A stretch of DNA of 64,000 bases from Cricetomys ansorgei (GCA_026225945.1 JAMJFZ010003581.1:5393001-5457000); one strand, 5' to 3'; numbered from the stretch's first letter, positions 20,966 to 33,375 are shown. Numbers and translations: made by a program. Notes: generated from the sequence alone by a model not told the origin.

Positions 20966-23900
20966 CAACAATGAAGTCAATGAATGCATAACTGAGTACT
21001 CCATGAACTCTTACAAGAAAAAGTTGGGTGAAATTCCCCTTAAGCAATGACCGAGAGCTGGTGGATTCCAGCATTTTCTTTTTCTCAAAGATGAAACAAG
21101 ACAAACTTTCAAACGTTCTCATTGGAAGTTCTTGCCCTGATACTAAACAAAACGAAAATTTTAAACAACAATAGAAAGAGCAAACACAAGTAACGAATCT
21201 ATATTTTTTTCCTTTCTACATGGTAATTTATCACAGGTAAGTAATTGGTTACAATTATTCCTTTTTTTTTAGTTTTGAATCACCTGTCATTTCAGTAATA
21301 ACAAACTTCATATAACTCAATGATTCAGGGAGAAATTTATTGCTCTCCCAAAAAAGAAACAGGAAAGGATATAATTCATATAGCTATGAGTGACTCAATG
21401 ATATGAACTTACTAGCTAAGCCAATTAACATTGATCCAAATACATTTAATCAGAGTTCAGTAATGCCAACAATTCAATTAAGTTCAAGATTCCATAAAAG
21501 CTATATTTTGTTATCAAATGACAAGAAATGATGTTTTCTTTTGTCCCTTGCTTTCTTTTTAAAGGAAGAACAGATTGCAAGCTTGGAGGTATTCCAGTAA
21601 TTCAAAATGTTCAGTGTCAGATAAGTTGTTACCCATTGATGTGAAAAATAAGAATGAACATAGTACATCACAGTTTAGACATATTCTGTGATAATTAAAA
21701 ATATAGATACCTAGCTCTGAAAAACCCATTGGGTAATAAGATGTGGTAATCTTTTTTAAGGTTTAAATTATAATCTAAAGTTAAAAATAATGCTCAATAA
21801 CTTTACACTTACCTAAGAGTATTAACTTAATGTCTCACAGAGAAAAATCGAATTTCCTATTTTGTCAAGCAGTTTCTAAGTTTAAAAAAAATAGTTATAC
21901 CAAATCCATATTGTAAAAATTTTCTCATGAATAATATTCATTCTCTAGGAATGTTATCAGTAATTGAACAACTTCAAGAAAATGAAAATATAATTACTCT
22001 GTTGCTGAGGTCCTTAAGAAAATGGATAACGCTACACATAGAAAAATACCATAATCGCAATATATAGTATTTGGGAAGAATTTTGAAGCTTGTTTTCAGC
22101 TACTTGACTTATTCAAATTTTTTATTCCACTTTATATGATTTGAAATTTATTTTCCTCATTCAAATAAGAAAGTTTATGTAATAAATTCTTCAGAAGCTG
22201 AAACATTCAATCCACTGGATAGAATCCACTTGACTGTCACCTGTGACCGTTTCTATGTGCTACATGTGGTTGCTATGGTTTAAAGTTTTGGTGCTTATAT
22301 TCATGAAGGTTTTCATCCTATACTGCTTGTATGCATGTATGATTATATTCATGTGTGTATGTGTTTCTGTTTCTTTGTTGAGTCTGTTAGAATTGTATAT
22401 CATACCATATACCAGATTTGTGTTATATACTCTCAAATGTTTTATACACCTAACCAACTTAATTTCTAGATAACAAAGGACAAGTTTGTATTGATGAAAA
22501 ACATTAATATTCTGGTAGGTAATTACCTGCTCTGACAGAGAGAGTGGATGGAAGCTCTGCAGTTCTTCCCAGAGCCTACCTCGTACATGGATTCATTTAT
22601 GTGAGCATCTAGACTGTCCTCTTTATAGTCAACCTCCATGTGTAGGTGGCTTTGTCTTGTGGTCTAATCATTTTAGTAAATCTTTACATCTGAAGGGGTT
22701 AAAAATTAAGATGATGTAAGAACTACAGGTGTGTGGCTTTCATCTCAAGCACTGGAAACTTGACTGATTAATCTGCAGTGCTCATGCTAATTTCAGTGTT
22801 TAGTATCAGAAGTAAATTACAATGCAGGTGATTGAAGTTAAAACCCAATATAATTGTATGTTGGTTGTCTGGAAATAGGTATTTCATAGACCTCTATCTT
22901 GCAATTCTTTTGTCCTGAAAATTCTTTTGTCCTGAAAGTTCCCATTCTATATACCAGCTGTCCTGTTGAGTCTACATGCAGATGATACACTTCTAATAGG
23001 AATCCTAATTAATATGAAGTAGAAAACTCTATTCTTCCATCAGTCTTTAAGTTTATACTATGAACCAGTTGACTCTGTAATTTTTTTTTTCAGTGTTATT
23101 AAACAAAGATCTGAGATAGTACACTTACCCGGTGACAGAGGAGTTAACTTTTGATGCATGCTTGAATGGGCCTGTGTGAAGACAGACAACGTGGCGTGGT
23201 GTACATAGGAGGGCAATTGCTCAGCTTTTGGATTTCAGAAAGTAAGAGAAAATAAATGGTTGTGGTTCTGTAGAGGAATAGCCCCTGGAATGCAGACCTT
23301 ATCTTTCACCCAGGGCTATCCCTCTACATAGTTCCTCGTTCCGTTTAAGATACAGGTTCAAATTAGTTTCCAGGATGCTTCTAAATGACCTAACTTCCCT
23401 CTACAAGGCACCTTTAACTTTCAACCACCTCCCCATAATGCCTTAGACTGGGAACCAAGGTTGCAACCCTTGAGCCTAAAGATAAAAACTGTAGCCTTTT
23501 AGAAAGGAACTACTCAACACCCAGGTTCCAGAAATGTCTGAAAATACGCTGTAAGGGTCAGTCAACTGTCATTACTTTTGTATCTTAATTTGAACACAAA
23601 GTGATTTTTGTAAGATTGACATTCTTTTATGAGTATACACTCCATAAAAACTGGACAACTTTTTATAAAAAATTCTCATCAAGGGGGGATGGTAGTTCAT
23701 AAGCAAGTATTCATGGCTGGTCACAAATACGGTAATGAGTGACATTCACTATATGATGATTGTATTATAAAATTTTCAAAGTGATATACCTAGAAAACAC
23801 TTTAATATTTTCACTTCAGAAGCTTCTCGTATGATTTTCCTGGTGGCAGTTTTTAAGGCCTTGAGTGAGCTTGTTTATAATGAAGTTAAAGCCATTAAAT

Positions 23901-24634
23901 AGTTAGAAAAACTAGAACACGCTGTACAGTCTCTGGGATGTAAACGATTATTGATGCTTGTTCTTGATACAAAGAGCTTCTGTGACTAATATTGTTAGCT
24001 TCATTATTTTTAGAATTACAGCGATACATATATTAGGAGGATGATGTTTCAAGGAAAATTTTGTTCAATGGCTTCATGTAATTATTCCCTGTCTTTGCTA
24101 ACCATGCTCTTGAGCAATCACCACAATAGGTTGTCAGTATCAGGGATTCTGCTTGTTACAGGTGCTCAGAGTTTCTGCTTCAATTCTTTTCTCTCAAACT
24201 TGTCACTCAGTTTCCCATCAATCCTCCTGCACTCCTGGTTATTAGAGGAGAGGGCAACATGACAGTGCCTAAATCTATCAGCTTTCTGTATAAGGAGTTG
24301 GAGAGGATGTTGCCAGGAGCTGTGGAGTGAGGAAGCACTGCAGAGTCTGTAACCTACGGTGGGTTTTGATTCACCTTCAATTTTGCTTCACTCTGAAGGG
24401 ACCTGGAGCACATATCAGGTCACTCAGGGAAGCCAGAAAGAAGCAGCCCGTTTCCTCAGCCTCTTAGGGGGACAGCTAGATGTGTATGATGTGATTCATT
24501 TTATCTAGGCTACCTGCCACAGTTTAAATGCCAGTCTGCTTCCACATCGATGACCCCTTAACCTACAATGGTAAAAGAAATTGAATGGGAAGGAGGGAAA
24601 GAAAGTTAAACTACCTTCTTTCTAGTTAGGTGAC
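20966..24634. other. Long unassigned stretch
   Basis: About 3.7 kb with no repeat I can name with confidence and no gene. A 17-bp perfect tandem duplication sits at 22904-22937. 23380-23500 faintly resembles the 3' part of a MaLR-type LTR. Antiparallel open frames at 22243-22473 and 22260-22457 have no domain. Confidence 0.45.
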
Positions 24635-24656
24635 TTTTTTTTTTTTTTTTTTTTTT
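24635..24656. repeat. Poly(T) tract (T22)
   Basis: A pure T run. It could be the A-tail of an antisense retroposon lying to its right, but no body is recognised there. Confidence 0.95.
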
Positions 24657-25335
24657 GGTTAAGACTCTAGTCAGGGAATTAGATATATATTCATTATCTG
24701 AACCTTGGAGGGCAAAATTCTCTTATCGACACCAACACCCAGTTCTTACTGAAGGTGTTCTATCCTTGCAGCCTTAAATAGAACTCACCTGTTTCCAATT
24801 GCTTTTGTTGTTCTTCACCATTCTGCAGTTGTTAATCACCTGTGATATGACCTTTTGCTTTTGAGAGCATGGAAACTACCTCTCCACTCAAGATATTTAC
24901 TGTTTTCTAGCAAAGACAGTGAATTTAGCTTTACAAACGATTATGTGTATAAGGCCTACCTTTTTTAAATGCTGTATTTATCTTGTAAAGTTTTAAAATG
25001 CTTTCAAATTGAGGGTCCTACATCTGAAAACAGGAGCATGGAACTGAGATGTTCTAAGATTCTTCCTGAGTGACAGGTTTCTACAGTTACTCAATTCACA
25101 TGAGATCAGTCCCATTTTCTCACTAAGTATGCCCATAACATAAATTGAAGAGAAGGAAGGGCTTTGTTTTGTTTTCAGTGGAATACAGTTTTGCTTTATC
25201 CAATATTAAGTCATTTAGAATGCTTATATATTTATTACCTTGGCTTGATTACCTGAAATTCTTATATCACTGTTGGCATGCAAACATTTCAGTGGCTAAA
25301 AGAACATCAGCTGATCCTTTCTTCTTTTCCCCTAA
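24657..25335. other. Unassigned sequence
   Basis: Nothing is recognised apart from the adjacent poly(T). Confidence 0.45.
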
Positions 25336-25337
25336 AA

Positions 25338-25690
25338 ATGCATAATGGAGTATTATTCTACCGTGGGAGATATGGAGAATTTGCTGGACAATGTATACAA
25401 CTGTGTATCATCATGTTAAATGAAGAAGACAGGTGCAGAAAGGCAATATTGCATTGTTTCTGTCAATTTTGAGTTCTAGAATTCTGCATCTATACATGAA
25501 AGAAGAGTGAGAAATCAAAGGGTGTAGAGTAGTAGAAGTAAAAACATTAGAAAAGGCTAGAGAGGTGATTGGGAAAATGAGCATGACCATTGCACAGGGT
25601 ATATCTGATGGGACTGTCTGTTTGAAACCCAACATTATAAATGATGAACACGCACCAATAAAAATAAAAACAAGACAACAGTTCAGATGA
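25338..25690 (+). mobile_element. Old mammalian L1 (L1M class), ORF2 end and 3' UTR
   Basis: Wording: gcataatggagtattattct, tcatcatgttaaatgaagaa, gacaggtgcagaaagg, and later gatgaacacgcaccaataaa with aaataaaaac. This is the sense-strand 3' end of an old L1M. Four open frames crossing it have no coding support. Confidence 0.72.
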
Positions 25691-26119
25691 GGAGAACATC
25701 CTCTGATTTTGTCATTCATGATTTAACCATCATTCGTTCTTACTAATTATTGATATCCTCGGCAAGTACTGAATTCAATAAGGAACAACTAAGGATTCTG
25801 GAAAAAGACTCTAAAATAAGACTGATCCTTAAGACATTATGACAATAAAAAAGGTCTTTTTAAATATGTTACTGAGATTTTTTCTAAAAATGTTATGCAG
25901 TAATACTATCTGATATTATTATTTCAACAAGAAATGAACAAACTTTTTTATACATTTATTGAGTACTGAGACAAACAATTTGAGGGCTTAATATAATCAC
26001 GTCACACAGGAGGAGACAGTATCTTCTTTCCAAAAAATATACATAGTGCTGATTTTCTTTTTTTAAAGCAGGCATTTTTAAATTTTTATTTTATTTTTAT
26101 TTTTTGCAATTTAGAAGAG
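25691..26119. other. Unassigned AT-rich sequence
   Basis: It ends in an AT-rich run (ttttatttttatttttt) just left of a B1-like element. No gene is seen. Confidence 0.45.
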
Positions 26120-26265
26120 GCAATACCAGGCAAAATGGTCTGTACTTGGAAACTCAGAATTTGTGAAACAGGAACAAGAGGAATCAGGAATTCAACACCA
26201 AGCCGCTTTATAATGAGTTGGAGGCAAGTCTGGGTTGCATAAGGCTATGTCTCAAAAATCTGTTA
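26120..26265 (+). mobile_element. Diverged B1-type SINE
   Basis: Faint but ordered B1 wording: accaggcaaaatggtctgta, a cagaattt-gaggcag-like block, gaattcaacaccaag, gcaagtctgggttgcataag, then gctatgtctcaaaaa. It is probably an old proto-B1/B1 copy. Confidence 0.6.
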
Positions 26266-26374
26266 GAAAAGTGGTGAGGGACATTTGTAGCACTGAGCGC
26301 AAATGTGGGTCAAAATTTGTTACTGTTTGGCTAAGATGAAAATATAGCATAGTTTGGTTTACAGAAATAAATAG

Positions 26375-26588
26375 CTGTAAAAGGTGAATACAAAGTTTAT
26401 AAGCTTTCTGCCCCCTTGTCCACAAAATTTCCTGAGCCATAGATGTAGGAGCTTTAGTGTGGATGTATCCTTTGGGACTGGGTTCAGCACAGCTGGTTCA
26501 TCTCTGCATTCCATCTACTTATTTCTGTTGTGGTCTCTGTTTGAAAAGAGTGGCTTCTTTGAGGGATGGCTGCTATGTTTACCTGGTT
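26375..26588 (-). mobile_element. L1 3' UTR, inverted 5' part of a twin-primed L1
   Basis: The reverse complement reads tgaacccagtcccaaaggat, acatccacactaaagctcct, catctatggctcaggaaatt, ggacaagggggcagaaagct, all L1 3' UTR in order. The adjacent piece at 26589-27060 is the downstream part of the same UTR in the opposite orientation. Confidence 0.8.
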
Positions 26589-27060
26589 TCTGCAGTTGCT
26601 CCATTTCATAAGAACAAGAACAATAGGAAGCCTGCTGTGAAATGGTCTCTCTCTACATAAGCAAGACCCAAATGAGGTAATTTACTAAGGAACATGTTAA
26701 CACAGAAGAGGAACAATTTCATGGAGTAGCACACATAGACAAAGAACTACAGACAACTAATGACTGCTGGAAGAAGAGAAATTAACATTTCCCAGGGATG
26801 AGTCCCTTTACTGGTTGTCTAATTCATTGTGCTCAGCCATGAAACTATATAAATACAAACAACAAAAGTGACTCAGCAGATTGCAAATATATACTTGTGC
26901 ATATACACATATACCTATGTCAATATTCAAAGAAAAAGAGACACTGTCAACTTGAGAGTGGGCAGACATAGGAGCAGTTGGATGATGGATACCTGGGAGG
27001 GGCTGCAAAGAGGAACGTGATGTCATTCTATTTCAATTAGCAAAATCTTTATAAAGTCAC
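26589..27060 (+). mobile_element. L1 3' end, sense, with inverted 5' part attached
   Basis: Sense wording: agaacaagaacaatagg, gacaaagaactacagacaac, taatgactgctgg, a G-rich terminal block (cctgggaggggctgc) and gtgatgtcattctatttcaa, then an A-rich end. About 90-100 bp of UTR expected between the two halves is not seen, which fits a junction deletion. Confidence 0.8.
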
Positions 27061-27139
27061 TGTAAAAATATGAGTAAATGAATCTCAGGAAATTGCCTAG
27101 AGTCGGTTATAAACCATAAGTCAATCACACACTCTTTCT

Positions 27140-27245
27140 TCCTTTCCTTCTCTCCCTCCCTCCTCTCTCTCTCTCTCTCTGTATTTTTGTGTGTGTGTGT
27201 CTGTGTGTGTCTGTGTGTGTCTGTCTGTCTGTGTGTGGTGTGTAA
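27140..27245. repeat. CT-rich tract followed by (TG)n/(TCTG)n
   Basis: ctctccctccctcctctctc runs into ctgtgtgtgt, ctgtctgtctg units and ggtgtg. Confidence 0.95.
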
Positions 27246-28460
27246 GCACCTAAGATAACAGCTTGTGGTGTTGTCTAGAAAACAGTCATTAATTTGCAGT
27301 ACCTTCTTGTGACGGACAAGTCAAGTTCATTTAATTAGATAAAAAAAGAGCACCTTCTTCTTTATACTTCCAAATGGAACAGCATTTGAATTCTTGAAAT
27401 TGATTAGGAATTAGTGCAAATGTAAAACTTCTTCAGTCAGTTAGATTTAATTAAGACTTTTGTCACTCCTCTCCATTGATGTATTTGTCTTTATTAACCT
27501 TGACCTACTCTCGCCCTCTTTGTCCCATCACAGTTTTCTCTCTGTGCTTCAGACAGTGCAGCGAAAGTTCTCAAGTTGTGACAGACAGGCGCTGATTTTC
27601 TCAAAGCCAGCAGGTTAGGAAAAAAACACCCACTATCTCTCCTAGTTCTGAGTCGAGAGACCCAGACACTTCCTTGTGTCTAACGTGCTTTTAGTGCTAC
27701 TTATCTCTGAGATGGCTTTTACATAGTTCTTTCTCTTTCTTTTCTACACACACTGTTACTGCTCATCTGATTTTTAATTCTGTTAGATAATTAAATTCTC
27801 CTCAGTTCTAGAGGAAAAATAATGTTCCTAGAGCTATTTTATTAATATTACTCCCTCAAATCTAGATTAATGGGGTGCTGAGATTTGTTATCATGGCATG
27901 AGGTGAAGGGTGCTTGTCAAGTGGCTCATGTGCTTTGTTTTCTGAATGTTATGCCCACTTCTGGGATAATGTTGAAAACTCCCTAATTATCCTGTTCTCT
28001 GTACATTGTAATAGTGTCTGACTTCATCCTATGTTTTTCTGATCTGAAGAAATGTCAGAATAATCTTTTAAATAGAGGTGTAATTATATATTAAGATAGA
28101 ATATGAACTTCTAAAAGACTGCCTTGGGAATATTGATGATCTCGTGGTTTTCCTATGCTGCTCAAAGCCATCATGTGAAACATAAATAATGAAAGGAATG
28201 GCTGAATGGCTATTTTCATGAATATCCCACTGTGTAATTTCCAAACTTCCAGCCATAAGCATTTCAAATAACTACCAATAAAGCATCATGTTTGACTAAG
28301 AAACTATTTTTATTTTTATTTTTAAGTACATTATATATTAATATTTCATAGTTGAGAGAATTGGATATATCTATACTTGCCCTGAGGAACTCAGGAATAT
28401 GTAAATCAAGTCATGTTATACAATTGCCTAAACCTCACAATAGTCCCCAAGGTGTTTTTG
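27246..28460. other. Apparently unique sequence with TAAT-rich motifs
   Basis: No repeat or gene is recognised. 27270-27620 contains several homeodomain-like sites (agtcattaatttgcag, catttaattagat, gatttaattaag) in repeat-free DNA of moderate GC. It is a candidate conserved non-coding element, without proof. Confidence 0.35.
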
Positions 28461-28464
28461 AGCA

Positions 28465-28645
28465 CTCTAAGGTCATGCACAAAACTGGTTCTGGTTAGAT
28501 ATTTTTGACTCCACTCAGGTACTGCGTCTTCATTCACTGTGCTTCAGCTTCTGTGATGTTTTAAAAGCTATTTCCTAGTGCCCAGGACCTGCCTAGGACC
28601 ATGTGTCCTACACCTAGCTGGCTGTTCCAATTCTGGTCTCTACTT
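28465..28645 (+). mobile_element. LINE-2-like fragment
   Basis: Ordered faint similarity to the L2 3' region: aaggtcatgcacaaaactgg, tcttcattcactgtgcttca, a gcccaggacctgcct block and agctggctgttcc. The copy is ancient and highly diverged. Confidence 0.45.
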
Positions 28646-30345
28646 CTTCATCAGCATTGTTACCAGCAACAAAACAGAACTAGGATATTGATTTTTAAAA
28701 AAGTTAATAATACCTTTCTGTTTGGCTACCATACTGGACCCTATGCTGCTGGACAGAGAATATATAGAATTCGAGATCCTTGGTCATTCATATCCAACAA
28801 TTAGCATAAATTAATTCATGTTCGTAGAAAGGAGTAAAGGAGTAAACGTTTTAAGCAAATGAATAACTAGCAATAGCTGATGGGGCACTGGAGAGTCATG
28901 ATCGGTAAAAGACTAAGATTGATTTTGTTAAATTTATAGTTTTGCTGAGTTGAGAACACTTCACTTGTGAGTATTTACCTTTGAATTATGGTCAACAGTG
29001 TTTTGAAGGACTTCCTGATGTGTAGTTTATTATATGTGTAGGAGATTATTCATGATAAGTATGAGTTTATTATATACCCAATACTTATCATACTTACTTA
29101 TCATGGTATACCTCATCATATACCATTTGACTCGAATATGATCTTTACTAGGCTTTTGGGGACATTAAGTTTTAAAATAAATGGCACATTTGTGAGTATG
29201 CCGAAGAAAAACGTTTGAGTTGTGACATTCTAAAATTGAATGTGTTCTTTACTTCATACAACATTTTAACAATGGGTAATACTGAAAAAATATTAATTAT
29301 ATTTTAAAATGCATTGTGAATAATATTGTAGAGTCCTTACAAATCAAACAATAACAGACAAATAATGAAATTTTTTTTTCATTTGTAATATGTATATTAC
29401 AGGCACACGCATGGTTTCTATGACAACACAATTAGTTTTCTATTTAATCAGTTTAAAGCAGGTCTAATTCCTTGGCATACTGAGTGAATAGATGGTAATT
29501 AACAAACATCAATAATTTTCTTCCCAGAATGCCTGAATATGAAACCTAACTCTGTTACTTTTACTCATTTTTGAGATGCTAGGTAATTGTCTTAACATCA
29601 ATGAACTCAGTTCTTTATATACAGCACGATAGTGTATTTCCTTTTAGACTTTGCAGATCAAGTAATTTTATTAAATCCACAGATCATCAATTTGTTTATA
29701 GTGTATTTTCAGTACATACTGGGAGAAATTGTATTTTAAAAAAATGATACTCATCGTGTCACAAGATTTTAAAAGAAAGCCATAAATTTCAGGAATAATT
29801 TTCTCCGTAGTTAACATTTGACTTTGACCTTTATCTTTCATTAATATGTTTAATTCAGGAATGCATGGTTTACAATAAATTAATAATGATTAAATATGAG
29901 CTTTAGTTGGTCACAGAAGAGCAGCTGGCTTAATTTTCAGAGAACTGTTAAGCTATTGGGGCCGTAGCTCATGCAAATGACTTCCAAGCTGCTGACAAAC
30001 ATTCTGAAAAAGAGTTAGAGATCACAGATTAGAATCATTCCGTGCCAAGTAGAGTGTCACAGTTCTCCTTCCTTGTCATATTCTGGTCTGTGATAATGCT
30101 GGTAAAAATCTGTGTTTGTTCTTGAAAAGGCAATGAAAATTCACCGTGGTGATACTTTTATCTATAAGGATATGTCTGTGTTATGTATATTGAAAGAGGT
30201 TTATTTCTCAGGAATATAATCTGAGCACACATTTGCAAGCAAGGAGCTCAAAGCAAAGGTAAGCATGCGTGTCTGTGTGAGCATTCTTAAGCACTACCCT
30301 AGACACACATCTGCCCAGGTGCTTTTTGATATTGTTTATCCTATT
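28646..30345. other. Unassigned, apparently unique sequence
   Basis: No named repeat or gene. It includes an 11-bp inverted repeat with an 18-bp spacer (29052-29062 with 29081-29091). At 29930-30060 there is a motif-rich patch with cagctgg and atgcaaat words (E-box and octamer-like). Confidence 0.4.
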
Positions 30346-30347
30346 TT

Positions 30348-30554
30348 TTCAGAAAAAAAAACATTTTACATATTTTTATATTTTAAATTTTTTAGTTTTG
30401 GAGAATTTTATATATTGTTATTTAATTCACATTGCTTACACCTCTCCCCCTCTCTCCCTCCAATTTCTCATATTTCCCCCACTCTATTTCTAATGTGACC
30501 TATATTTATTTATTATTACATATCTATATTTACTATTGGTATCTATGTGTGTGC

Positions 30555-30585
<31 letters not shown>

Positions 30586-31150
30586 TGTGTGTGTGTGCGT
30601 GTTCAGCCTACTGACTCTATTTAGCGTTGTTCGTATGTGTATGTGATTAGAGGGTACCACTTCAGATTAGATAACTTATCAGGAGGACAGACCCTAGAGG
30701 TAATTAATTCTCCCTCTCTCAGCACCCCTGATTGCACATAGGTCTTCACTGAGGGCTAGAGCCCTGTGAAATTTCTCCCATCTACTGGTATTGTCATTAT
30801 ATGGCTCTTGTTTATTGTAACCGTATTGCTGAGATCCCAGGAGTGTTTTTTCCTTGCAGAAGACATCCTGGTTGTCTGCTTCTTACAATACTCTTGGTCT
30901 CTTCTGTGATGTTCCCTAAGCCTTTGGTGTAGGAGTTGTACTGTGTATATACTAACAGGGGCTATATGCCCCCCAATACCTTATTCTCTGCAGTTTGACC
31001 AGATGTCATTCTTCATAATGGTCTCCCGTCAACGAACTCTTTCCTTCCTTATCATGAACCTCCTGTTCATATGATAAAGTATGTTGCTGGTGCAATCCTC
31101 TCTGAATGAGAGAATAAATGGCAATGCTGTTATTTTAATTTTTAAGGTAA
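30348..31150 (-). mobile_element. L1 3' UTR, antisense, about 800 bp
   Basis: Antisense wording: accccttctccc-like pyrimidine blocks, gataacttatcaggaggaca, ttctccctctctcagcaccc, gagggctagagccctgtgaa, atttctcccatctactggta, cagaagacatcctggttgtc, tcttctgtgatgttccctaa, ggtgtaggagttgtactg, then gtctcccgtcaacg. All are in the order of a muroid L1 3' UTR read backwards. A (TG)n tract has grown in its AT/GT-rich middle. Confidence 0.88.
30547..30602. repeat. (TG)n microsatellite inside L1 3' UTR
   Basis: TG units broken by gcatg words. The poly Cys-Val frame across it is an artefact. Confidence 0.96.
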
Positions 31151-32619
31151 TTTAAAGATAGATTTTAAGATATTTTAAAATTTTAAGGTACTTCTGGGAT
31201 GTGCTGGTCTCACCTAACTTCATCCATATAAATGGTCTTCCTCTCCCAAAATCTTTCTCAGTTCTTTAATTCAGAATCTATCTTTGGGAACAGGGGAAGC
31301 TGTTTTTGTCATTTGCCTTTCTCCCTGGAGGAACTCATTTAACAGAAAGGTAGGATTGAAGGGAAAGGTTGCACCTGCTGCCTACTCAGCCTCTAGCTAA
31401 CACCCTCCCACTGGTATGCTCCTCCTACTCTTATAGATGCCTAACAAACCTACTCCAATTAGTGACTAAGACAGTTCTGATTTATTGCTGTCTCTGGGAC
31501 TGATAGTCATAGTTTGTATCTGTTCTCCAAAGTCTGGGAACTCAGCCAGCATGATTGGAAATGCCACAGGCAGGTGATGGTAGCTGACGTTGAAGTGTGG
31601 ATGACTTCTTGAGGCAGGTTGACATGAACATTCAGCTTTGCTAAAATTTTGACGGGTGCAGTTAGATTTATGGATTGATTTTTTCATGGCATGGTAAACA
31701 TTATCTTTCAAAGTTGGTTACAGGGATAACATAGAAAGACGGTGTAGACTTCTCAGTTGCTATGTAAATATTCTTCCAAGTTGTACCCGGATATAAACTC
31801 AGGAACATATTTTTGAGGTAATCATAATTAAAACCTAGGTGTTTTAATACCAGATTATTATCTTTTAAAATATGGTCCTAGTTCTTGTGGTTGGCCAAAC
31901 ATATATGACATTATACTCATGAAAGCTACCTTCCTGACAAGTGTTCTCCCTCTCTCCAAAGTACTGCTCCAGTTGCTGCTTTGCTCATCCATCTAGCACC
32001 TGTGAATCAGTGGCAGGTTCTAAAGTTTGAAATTGAAAATGCCTTTAAATTTTTTGCTTAATTTATTTGCTGGTAGTCTTCTTTTGAATTATAATGAGTT
32101 ATCTGCCTTTACGACAACAGACGTTTCTGCTGATATACCCGTTCTCCCAACTAGAGGATAAAAGCTAACAGAACGGATGTTGTGATTGTGCTTACTCTTG
32201 GCTGACAACCATTTTTCAGAAATATTCTTTGAAGCGTTGGATTGATGGATGATAGATTAAAGCAACAATAAAACAAAAAGAAAAACAAAAACAGCCTTTT
32301 GCACATATTTCTATTCTTTTCAAAAATCCCGATTCTTTTCTTGGTCTTATGACATGGATGGTTTTGAAAGCAAGAAAGAGAGAAAATGTCATCTAACTAG
32401 CAAAAGACCATTCATATAAATAAATAACGATGACTCTTTTTTTCCTTAGCACTGATGACTAGGAAACAATAACCTTGTTTTAGAATATATATGGCTTTAG
32501 ATGATGATATTTTTGTTTCCATTTTCTTCTGTTCCCGATTTCAGTGAAAGATTGCAATGCACATTGCCATATCACTTCTAGATTTTTATGTTTCATTGTC
32601 ATTAAGTGATTATTTTGAC
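31151..32619. other. Unassigned sequence
   Basis: The left 300 bp may be further degraded L1. An 81-codon minus frame (31466-31711) has ordinary amino-acid composition but no domain I recognise; I do not call it a gene. Confidence 0.4.
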
Positions 32620-33000
32620 TTGCTATAGTTTGTATCTGGAATCTTTCCTAAAGACTGTAGGCTCCCCACATGCATCAAGTCTCCAGCTTGTGATGCTACT
32701 AAAGAATGTAGGATCCTATAAGCGATGGTGCAAGTAAAGGAGATTTCCTGTTGAGGGTTTTAGACCCCTAGCCAATGTCCCCTTTTTGTGCTTCTTAGCT
32801 ACTGGGAGGCAAAAAAACAAGACAAAACAAAACAAAACAAAAAATCTCATACAGTTCCATCACCACATACTATGTTGTCCCACAAGAAACAGAACAAAGG
32901 TACCCTATGACTATAAACTGAAAATATTCTAAATGATGACCCAAGGTAAGCTTCCTTTTAATTAATGTCAGGCATTTTGATGTACAACAGAAAGACGATT
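32620..33000 (+). mobile_element. Ancient LTR-like repeat (MaLR-like wording)
   Basis: Ordered faint wording of a widely distributed mammalian repeat: agtttgtatctggaatcttt, cctaaagactgtaggctccc, agtctccagcttgtgatgct, a gggaggcaaaa stretch, aaactgaaaatattctaaat, taagcttccttttaat, and tttgatgtacaacagaaaga. The (A/C)-rich aaaacaaaac run at 32814-32842 is inside it. Confidence 0.5.
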
Positions 33001-33301
33001 AGAATATGATTGCTTAGAGAAAAAAAAAAAAAACTCTGAATATTCTTCTTAAACCAATGAGTTGTCAAATGTAGACAATTCCACTGTCCTAAGCAATACA
33101 TACATGTCTGATGAATTAAGATTTAAATGATACTGTCTTCTATTCAGGGGATATATTTTTACTTATCAAACATCTTTCAAGCAACCTGGTGTTGACATTT
33201 TAAAGGTTGTTTTTCTTAAATTGGCAGAAATTACTGCCACCATTTGGATTTGCATTCCTGTTATCTATGTGAATCAAACTATTTTGATATTTTAAGCTAT
33301 A

Positions 33302-33375
33302 ACACATGCACATATACATATATATGTATATACATATATGCATGTGTGTGTGTGTGTGTGTATGTGTGTGTGTGT
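33302..33375. repeat. 74-bp alternating pyrimidine-purine tract
   Basis: cacatgcacatatacatat, TA/TG steps and gcatg, then (TG)n with one TA, alternate pyrimidine and purine without a break from 33302 to 33375. It includes the palindrome tatacatatatatgtata. It is a simple repeat with Z-DNA-prone composition. Confidence 0.9.

Noticed and set aside
23380..23500. Faint MaLR-type LTR wording
   Set aside because: Only a few words match and the order is unclear; not enough to call an element.
24635..24656. Poly(T) as a retroposed gene tail (also the poly(A) tracts at 45826 and 54876)
   Set aside because: No recognisable retroposon or gene body next to any of them, so kept only as simple repeats.
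31466..31711. 81-codon minus frame that looks protein-like
   Set aside because: I could not recognise any family. A translated search would decide; without it I do not call a pseudogene.
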